A DNA stretch of 8,033 nt from Clostridia bacterium (lineage in GTDB: Bacteria; Bacillota; Clostridia; Christensenellales; UBA3700), in contig JAIEEW010000015.1 of NCBI GenBank assembly GCA_029067255.1, positions 1 to 8,033 on the forward strand, written 5' to 3'. This document shows, piece after piece, positions 1-3,330 of this stretch. The translations under genes were made by a program, and so were the position numbers. Under the pieces are notes generated by a model. It made no database searches. It was not told the origin of the DNA and saw nothing but the letters and a program-made list of their open reading frames with translations. Each line of letters begins with the position of its first letter. Within the stretch, counting starts at the first letter, position 1.

Positions 1-7
1 CTCTCAT
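1..7 (-). CDS. 5' end of a leftward gene, cut by window edge
   Basis: Only the start codon (complement of 5-7) and one further full codon (Arg) are inside the window, so the product is unknown. The call rests on context. An AAAAGGAG Shine-Dalgarno sequence (complement of 13-20) sits five bases before the ATG, and a near-consensus sigma-A promoter lies further upstream at 60-88 on the same strand. That is a complete expression signal aimed at this ATG. The gene has its own promoter, so it is probably not just the fifth gene of the HTH operon that points the same way. Confidence 0.6.
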
Positions 8-17
8 ATACACTCCT

Positions 18-38
18 TTTGACACAAGTCAAACTTGT
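18..38 (-). promoter_or_regulatory. leader with two overlapping, mutually exclusive inverted repeats
   Basis: Two perfect 6-bp inverted repeats share bases here. One is ACAAGT-CAA-ACTTGT (24-38). The other is TTTGAC-ACAA-GTCAAA (18-33). They lie between the expected transcription start (about position 53) and the ribosome binding site of the leftward gene. In the RNA only one hairpin can form at a time, and the 18-33 hairpin ends within the A-run of the Shine-Dalgarno sequence. It could be a small translational switch or an operator dyad. The stems are short, so chance is a real alternative. Confidence 0.3.
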
Positions 39-59
39 AATAAATTTTGATTCTATATT

Positions 60-88
60 ATTATATCACTCAATAATTAAGTTGGCAA
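60..88 (-). promoter_or_regulatory. sigma-A promoter of the leftward edge gene
   Basis: On the minus strand the -35 box is TTGCCA (complement of 83-88). A spacer of exactly 17 bp follows, then a perfect TATAAT -10 box (complement of 60-65). Transcription would start near position 53, giving a leader of roughly 45 bases before the ATG at 5-7. It lies downstream of the last HTH gene and drives the gene that leaves the window. Confidence 0.75.
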
Positions 89-165
89 ATAATATAAGCA
101 ATTTGTAAAAAATTTAACAATAATAAATAAGAATGAATTTTGATAGCATTTTGAAATCAAACTGT

Positions 166-399
166 TTAGTCGTCTATATTTTCTTTTGCAAAAAGCGGGG
201 ACTTGAAAAATTCTTGCAGAGTAATATTAAGACCGTCGCAAATACCGTATATGGTTGAAAGTTTGACAGTGCTACTTTTTGTCATGGTTACAATAGTTGG
301 TCGCGGTACGCCGCTCAAATTTGCAATAGCATTGATCGTTAGATTATTCTCTTTTGCGAGATCGTTTATTCTCTTATATACAGCGTCTACTAGTCTCAT
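166..399 (-). CDS. short XRE/Cro-type HTH protein (array copy 4, distal)
   Basis: A 77-residue protein that is almost entirely one Cro/C1-type helix-turn-helix domain, apparently of the HTH_26 kind. It has an N-terminal helix (DAVYKRINDLAKENN, 5-19), the HTH pair (about 21-41, recognition helix PRPTIVTMTK at 32-41) and a C-terminal helix region STIYGICDGLNITLQEFF (48-65). There is no second domain, so it probably acts as a small dimeric DNA-binding repressor. It is the last gene of the leftward array, 56 bp after the previous copy. Its recognition helix differs from copies 1 and 3, so it may bind another site. Its end carries the FFKSPLFA motif shared with them. The region before the ATG has only a weak AGAG-type ribosome site. 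Family is confident; target is inferred. Confidence 0.85.
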   Translation of the reverse strand: MRLVDAVYKRINDLAKENNLTINAIANLSGVPRPTIVTMTKSSTVKLSTIYGICDGLNITLQEFFKSPLFAKENIDD

Positions 400-421
400 A
401 GTCTTTTAGTCATCTCTATAT

Positions 422-453
422 CAAGGTTTTCAAAATCAAATACGATAACCTTG
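422..453 (-). repeat. short inverted repeat between HTH copies 3 and 4
   Basis: CAAGGTT (422-428) and AACCTTG (447-453) form a perfect 7-bp inverted repeat with an 18-bp loop, in the only sizeable gap inside the HTH operon. In the leftward transcript it would form a hairpin right after the stop codon of copy 3. No U-run follows, so it is not a standard terminator. It could be an RNA stability or attenuation element, or chance. Confidence 0.25.
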
Positions 454-455
454 TT

Positions 456-695
456 TTAATCTTCTATATTATTTCTGGCAAAAAGCGGAGATTTGAAAAA
501 TTCTTCAATAGAAATATCAAATCCTTCACAAATTCCATAAAGGGTACTGATTTTTACAGAACCGCTTCTTTTCTTTTTGATTGAAGAGAGAGTAGTTTGC
601 GGAACTCCGCTTGCTTTGAACAAGTCATATTTGCTCATATTTCTTGCAATACATAATTCTTCTATTCTTTCAATTATAGCGTCTTGAAGTTTTAT
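456..695 (-). CDS. XRE/Cro-type HTH protein (array copy 3), ATG start lost
   Basis: A 79-residue HTH repressor-like protein matching array copy 1 over its whole length, with about 67 of 79 residues identical. The homologous reading frame begins at an ATA codon (complement of 693-695) where copy 1 has ATG. It is preceded by ATT and then by a TAG stop, so no ATG, GTG or TTG is available at the proper start. The first ATG is at 636-638, which would delete the N-terminal helix of the fold and give 60 residues. The domain is otherwise intact: recognition helix PQTTLSSIKK, then KISTLYGICEGF and the FFKSPLFA end. It may start at ATT/ATA by coupling to the upstream stop codon eight bases away, make the short form, or be an early pseudogene. 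Confidence 0.7.
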   Translation of the reverse strand: MKLQDAIIERIEELCIARNMSKYDLFKASGVPQTTLSSIKKKRSGSVKISTLYGICEGFDISIEEFFKSPLFARNNIED

Positions 696-703
696 AATCT
701 ATC

Positions 704-946
704 TTATTCAAATTCAATATTTCCGTCTAAAAACAGCGGGTCGTTGAGAAAGTCAAGCAGAGTAATATGAAAACCCCTAGCAATCATATAAATCGTACTT
801 AGCGTAACGGTTTTGTTTCTTCCGTTCATAATGCATTGCATACTGCCATGTTGAATCCCCGATTCTTGTTCCAAACGATATTGAGTTATTCCTTTTTCAA
901 TCAATAAGTTTGTAATTCTTTTTGCAACTGCGTCGTTTACCGTCAT
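704..946 (-). CDS. short XRE/Cro-type HTH protein (array copy 2)
   Basis: An 80-residue single-domain Cro/C1-type HTH protein and the most divergent of the four. The order is an N-terminal helix (NDAVAKRITNLLIEKG, 4-19), helix 2 (TQYRLEQESG, 21-30), recognition helix (QHGSMQCIMN, 32-41) and a C-terminal part with STIYMIARGFHITLLDFL (50-67). The recognition helix is unlike copies 1 and 3, which suggests a different operator or heterodimer partner. The gene begins 12 bp after the stop codon of copy 1 and has no clear Shine-Dalgarno sequence, so it is probably translated by coupling. A similar AATAAGATA string precedes both this gene and copy 3, consistent with the array having grown by unit duplication. 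Confidence 0.85.
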   Translation of the reverse strand: MTVNDAVAKRITNLLIEKGITQYRLEQESGIQHGSMQCIMNGRNKTVTLSTIYMIARGFHITLLDFLNDPLFLDGNIEFE

Positions 947-958
947 GACTTATCTTAT

Positions 959-1198
959 TTAATCTTCTACGTTATCTCTGGCAAAAAGCGGGGACTTGAA
1001 AAATTCTTCAAGGGAAATATTAAATCCTTCACAAATTCCATAAAGGGTACTGATTTTTACAGAACCGCTCCTTTTCTTTTTGATTGAAGTGAGAGTAGTT
1101 TGCGGAACTCCACTTGCCTTAAACAAGTCATATTTTGTCATATTTCTTTCAATACACAGTTGTTCTATTCTTACAATTACAGCGTCTTCAAGTTTCAT
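959..1198 (-). CDS. short XRE/Cro-type HTH repressor (array copy 1, proximal)
   Basis: A 79-residue single-domain Cro/C1-type HTH protein, first gene of the leftward array. It has an N-terminal helix (EDAVIVRIEQLCIERN, 4-19), helix 2 (TKYDLFKASG, 21-30), recognition helix (PQTTLTSIKK, 32-41) and a C-terminal helix region (KISTLYGICEGFNISLEEFF). The ATG at 1196-1198 is chosen because an AGGAAA ribosome site lies six bases upstream and the N-terminus then aligns with the other copies. A longer in-frame start at 1267 would run through the operator and is rejected. As the promoter-proximal copy it is the best candidate for the protein that binds the twin palindromes at 1253-1304 and represses both divergent units. 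The DNA target is inferred from position. Confidence 0.88.
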   Translation of the reverse strand: MKLEDAVIVRIEQLCIERNMTKYDLFKASGVPQTTLTSIKKKRSGSVKISTLYGICEGFNISLEEFFKSPLFARDNVED

Positions 1199-1219
1199 GG
1201 TTTGTTTCCTATAGTTTTT

Positions 1220-1233
1220 AAGAAAGTATAGCC
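1220..1233 (-). promoter_or_regulatory. degenerate third operator copy / alternative -10
   Basis: On the minus strand this reads GGCTATACTTTCTT and matches the twin operators at 9 of 14 positions, with GCTATACTT intact and the other half lost. It lies between the main leftward -10 box and the ribosome site of HTH copy 1. It may be a weak downstream operator or a second -10 box. No good -35 box is visible for it. Confidence 0.3.
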
Positions 1234-1252
1234 AAATATAAAAAACTTTTAC

Positions 1253-1266
1253 TGCTAAGTATAGCA
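1253..1266 (-). promoter_or_regulatory. operator O1 with extended -10 of the HTH array promoter
   Basis: The 14-mer TGCTAAGTATAGCA is itself a dyad (TGCTA, 4-bp centre, TAGCA), the expected form of a site for a dimeric Cro/C1-type repressor. On the minus strand it contains TGC followed by TATACT, an extended -10 promoter element (TATACT is the complement of 1258-1263). It would start leftward transcription near 1251, ahead of HTH copy 1. No convincing -35 box is seen, which fits an extended -10 promoter. Repressor bound here would block RNA polymerase directly, giving autoregulation. Confidence 0.7.
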
Positions 1267-1270
1267 TTTG

Positions 1271-1299
1271 TTGAATTTTTATTATTTTTATGCTATACT
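1271..1299 (+). promoter_or_regulatory. sigma-A promoter of the SLOG unit
   Basis: A -35 box TTGAAT (1271-1276), a 17-bp spacer and a -10 box TATACT (1294-1299), the last preceded by TGC as an extended -10. Transcription would begin near 1306, about 25 bases before the SLOG start codon. The -10 lies wholly inside operator O2, so repressor binding and polymerase binding should be mutually exclusive. Confidence 0.75.
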
Positions 1300-1304
1300 T
1301 AGCA
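1291..1304 (+). promoter_or_regulatory. operator O2, inverted copy of O1
   Basis: TGCTATACTTAGCA is the exact reverse complement of O1. The pair forms a perfect 14-bp inverted repeat with a 24-bp spacer, and each arm is also a 5-4-5 dyad. Centre-to-centre distance is 38 bp, about three and a half helical turns. It covers the -10 box of the rightward promoter. The obvious binders are the XRE proteins encoded directly to the left. Confidence 0.75.
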
Positions 1305-1331
1305 ATATGAATAAAAATTAGGAGAATTGTA

Positions 1332-1832
1332 ATGAAAAAGTCTACCGCTTGTTTTACAGGACATAGAAGCCAAAAACTGCCATGGGGATTTAATGAAGAA
1401 GATAGCAGATGTCAAAAAATGAAAGAAAGACTTAGAAATGAGATTGTAAATGCAATAGAAAATGGATATAAGACTTTCCTTTGCGGCATGGCTATAGGTT
1501 TTGATATGATTTGCGCTGAAACGGTACTGTCGTTAAAAGAGAATTATCCCGAAATAAAACTTATCGGGGCGTTGCCGTGCAGGAATCAAGATTGTAAATG
1601 GTCTATCAAAGACAGACAGAGATATAGAGATTTGCTGGATAAATTGGACGGCGAGCGCTGTATATACGACGACTATATAGGAGCGGAGTGTATGTTGGAG
1701 CGGAATCGCTATATGATAAACAATTCTTCGCTATTGATTGCGCTTTTTGACGGTTATACTGTCGGTGGCACTAAATCTACTGTAGATTATGCGAAAAAGC
1801 AGAACTTGACAATAGTTGTCATAAAGCCTTAA
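1332..1832 (+). CDS. SLOG-family (DUF1273/YpsA-like) nucleotide-binding protein
   Basis: A 166-residue Rossmann-like protein of the SLOG superfamily. Visible motifs are FTGHR near the N-terminus (8-12), the glycine-rich GMAIGFD loop (52-58), and the C-terminal block RNRYMINNSSLLIALFDG (125-141) running into GGTKSTVDYA (145-154). These are the usual ligand-pocket positions of DUF1273/YpsA-like proteins. Length is near normal. SLOG proteins are thought to bind nucleotide-derived ligands; some act in biological conflict systems, and B. subtilis YpsA influences cell division. No specific ligand can be read here. The ATG has a GGAG site (1321-1324) seven bases upstream. It is first in a two-gene unit under the operator-controlled promoter at 1271-1299, so its expression is probably kept low by the divergent HTH proteins. 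Confidence 0.85.
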   Translation: MKKSTACFTGHRSQKLPWGFNEEDSRCQKMKERLRNEIVNAIENGYKTFLCGMAIGFDMICAETVLSLKENYPEIKLIGALPCRNQDCKWSIKDRQRYRDLLDKLDGERCIYDDYIGAECMLERNRYMINNSSLLIALFDGYTVGGTKSTVDYAKKQNLTIVVIKP

Positions 1833-1858
1833 CAATAAATCAAAGGAAATATACGGAT

Positions 1859-2146
1859 ATGGATAATGTGGAAAATTTCATTATGAATCAAATTAAAACG
1901 ATATATGTTAAGCAATCTATTGATTGGCACGTCGCATATTTTTATTTGGAGAATATGAAAACGTTGTCAGGGGTATTCGATGATAAAAAATTTTGTGAGA
2001 TTTATGATCAAATGCTTAAATACATTGCCAAAAAATTGGACACTCATTACGACGGTATGACAAAAGATATTTTTGTTGTAGTGGAGCAGGGGGCAACCGA
2101 AGAAGAATTCGCAACGTGGTCAAAATCAGTTAAAATTAAACTATAA
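1859..2146 (+). CDS. unrecognised 95-residue protein downstream of the SLOG gene
   Basis: I do not recognise this family. It is a soluble-looking protein without a signal peptide, membrane segment or cysteine cluster (one Cys only). The N-terminal two thirds look helical and rich in aromatic residues (IDWHVAYFYLENM, then KKFCEIYDQMLKYIAKKL). The last third holds a beta-like strand DIFVVVEQG followed by an acidic turn. An AAAGGA site (1842-1847) precedes the ATG by 11 bases. It starts 26 bases after the SLOG stop with no terminator between, so the two are almost certainly co-transcribed and probably work together. The reading frame continues open for 50 codons past its TAA stop, so it could be a shortened version of a longer gene. 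AT-rich codon use matches the HTH and SLOG genes. Confidence 0.7.
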   Translation: MDNVENFIMNQIKTIYVKQSIDWHVAYFYLENMKTLSGVFDDKKFCEIYDQMLKYIAKKLDTHYDGMTKDIFVVVEQGATEEEFATWSKSVKIKL

Positions 2147-2206
2147 AATACGCTGTATAAAAATGAGTGTCAAACCGTCTTCCCAAACATAAGAATTGTT
2201 TTCTGT

Positions 2207-2299
2207 CATAAAATTGCGCATTTCAAAGTTATAGAAGGCGAAGTTTCGGTTGGAGATCAAAATAATTCTGCCGTAACGATGTCGATCAAATTAAGATGA
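2207..2299 (+). pseudogene. possible alanyl-tRNA synthetase fragment (fossil)
   Basis: No intact gene lies between 2147 and 2388. The frame that continues from the preceding gene past its TAA is open for 50 codons to a TGA at 2297-2299. Its last 30 residues include HFKVIEGEVSVGDQ, which resembles from memory the AlaRS barrel segment (H-x-x-x-V-x-E-G-x-x-x-V-G-D) that precedes the HTATHLL editing motif. The editing motif itself is absent, as is any start codon with a ribosome site. It could be a decayed insertion of an alaS piece, a lost C-terminal extension of the 95-residue protein, or chance. The match is short and unverified. Confidence 0.3.
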
Positions 2300-2310
2300 G
2301 TTTGCATTTT

Positions 2311-2339
2311 TTGCTTTTTGTAAAGTTTGCTTACATATT
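2311..2339 (+). promoter_or_regulatory. weak candidate promoter of the nucleotidyltransferase gene
   Basis: TTGCTT (2311-2316), a 17-bp spacer, then CATATT (2334-2339), giving a start near 2346 and a leader of about 43 bases. Both boxes are poor matches to consensus. It is proposed because the gene downstream has its own strong ribosome site and terminator and so should have a promoter in this gap. Confidence 0.35.
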
Positions 2340-2388
2340 TTCCAACAATTACCACAAACTACTAACAACAAAGCGTGTGGAGGAAAAT

Positions 2389-3099
2389 ATGCAAGCAATT
2401 ATTATGGCGGGCGGAATGGGAAGCAGATTAAGACCTTTGACGAATTCCGTGCCTAAGCCGTTGGTCAATATTATCGATAAACCCGTAATGGAGTACGTCA
2501 TTGAAAATCTTGCGCTCGGCGGGGTAACGGACATTGCCGTTACGGTAGGCTATAAAAGCGAAATGATTATGGACTATTTCGGCGACGGCAGTAAGTGGGG
2601 AGTATCGCTGACATACTTTGAAGAAAAAGAACCTTTGGGTACCGCCGGCGGCGTCAAAAACGCAAGCGAGTTCATAAAGGACGACTTTCTCGTTTTGTCT
2701 GCGGATGGATTTTGCAATATCGACATAAGCGATTTTTGCGATTATCACAAATCCCATAAACAGACTATTACTATGGCGGTAAGGTATATGCCCGACGCCA
2801 GGGGGTACGGACTTGTCAGGACAAACGAAGACTCGATCGTTACTTCTTTTGCCGAAAAGCCGAAATTTCTTTGTTCAGGGTTGATAAATATGGGTATTTA
2901 TGCTTTCGATAAAGAAATTATCGAAGAGATACCGGACGGAAAATGCGATTTTTCATACGACGTGTTTCCCAGACATATCGGAGATATCAGATCATACTCA
3001 ACGGATTGTTTTTGGTCGGATATCGGGACTTTGTCGGATTATTACCTTACTAACCACTACGTGAGCGTTCATCCTGAAAATTTCGGAGTAACGTTCTGA
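2389..3099 (+). CDS. sugar-1-phosphate nucleotidyltransferase (NTP_transferase family)
   Basis: A 236-residue enzyme of the mannose-1-phosphate guanylyltransferase / glucose-1-phosphate thymidylyltransferase type, joining an NTP to a sugar 1-phosphate to make an activated NDP-sugar. Visible motifs are the GGMGSRLRPLT nucleotide loop (8-18), PKP (22-24), LGTAGG (83-88), the metal Asp in SADG (D106), FAEKP (154-158), GLINMGIY (164-171) and WSDIGT (209-214) with the second metal Asp D211. It has only the catalytic domain; the C-terminal left-handed beta-helix or phosphomannomutase domain of longer relatives is absent. The ATG at 2389 is chosen for its GGAGG site five bases upstream; an in-frame ATG 93 bases earlier has neither site nor conservation. 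It stands alone, between a weak promoter and a strong terminator, so nucleotide and sugar specificity are not indicated by neighbours. Confidence 0.88.
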   Translation: MQAIIMAGGMGSRLRPLTNSVPKPLVNIIDKPVMEYVIENLALGGVTDIAVTVGYKSEMIMDYFGDGSKWGVSLTYFEEKEPLGTAGGVKNASEFIKDDFLVLSADGFCNIDISDFCDYHKSHKQTITMAVRYMPDARGYGLVRTNEDSIVTSFAEKPKFLCSGLINMGIYAFDKEIIEEIPDGKCDFSYDVFPRHIGDIRSYSTDCFWSDIGTLSDYYLTNHYVSVHPENFGVTF

Positions 3100-3127
3100 T
3101 AACAAGTAGAATAGAACTTGAATTTGC

Positions 3128-3157
3128 AAAACGGAAGACGTAAGTCTTCCGTTTTTC
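3128..3157 (+). terminator. intrinsic terminator after the nucleotidyltransferase
   Basis: A perfect 12-bp stem (AAAACGGAAGAC at 3128-3139 paired with GTCTTCCGTTTT at 3144-3155) closes a GTAA tetraloop and ends in a run of five T (3152-3156). It lies 28 bases after the stop codon and separates this gene from the RNase J operon. Because of the A-run on the left arm it may also work, more weakly, in the reverse direction. Confidence 0.93.
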
Positions 3158-3250
3158 TATGGATAAAATGGGAATAGCCCAGATAAGGAAGAAATTTACC
3201 AAAAAACGGCAACTCTCAGCAAATAAAGCCAAACTTTGTCTGCGTTTCCC

Positions 3251-3279
3251 TTGAATTTTTAATATTTTTATTATATAAT
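3251..3279 (+). promoter_or_regulatory. strong sigma-A promoter of the rnj operon
   Basis: TTGAAT (3251-3256), a 17-bp spacer and a perfect TATAAT (3274-3279) in a very AT-rich setting. Transcription should start near 3286, giving a leader of about 45 bases before the TTG start of rnj. No terminator is visible after it within the window, so it probably drives all four downstream genes. Confidence 0.85.
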
Positions 3280-3330
3280 TATATTTGTAATAATTAAGTC
3301 GGTAGAAATTTTAAGACAAAAGGAGTCATT

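Larger units (their letters stand above)
456..1198 (-). repeat. duplicated 240-bp HTH gene (456-695 and 959-1198)
   Basis: The two intervals are equal in length (240 bp), in the same orientation, alignable without gaps, and very similar at DNA level with scattered substitutions. They start 503 bp apart with a third, diverged HTH gene between them. This is a recent duplication of an HTH gene within the array, or of a two-gene unit of which one partner diverged. The span given covers both copies and the intervening gene. Confidence 0.85.

Noticed and set aside
139..161. Inverted repeat TTTGAT / ATCAAA after the last HTH gene as a terminator
   Set aside because: Only one G-C pair, an 11-base loop and no clean U-run; too weak to call.
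1199..1267. N-terminal extension of HTH copy 1 to a 102-residue protein starting at 1267
   Set aside because: It runs through the promoter and operator, has no ribosome site, and the extra residues do not align with the other copies; the ATG at 1198 has AGGAAA at good spacing.
1307..1321. Four-codon mini-ORF (ATG AAT AAA AAT TAG) near the SLOG transcription start
   Set aside because: A leaderless regulatory peptide is possible, but the stretch is A-rich and short enough to occur by chance; no codon pattern supports it.
2296..2388. 31-residue N-terminal extension of the nucleotidyltransferase
   Set aside because: No ribosome site there. The family starts at the MQAIIMAGG motif, where GGAGG is correctly placed. 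The hydrophobic stretch would look like a signal peptide but is not expected for this cytoplasmic enzyme.
3159..3254. 31-codon basic small ORF on the plus strand (starts MDKMGIAQIR)
   Set aside because: Its ATG follows directly on the terminator T-run with no ribosome site, and its end overlaps the rnj -35 box.
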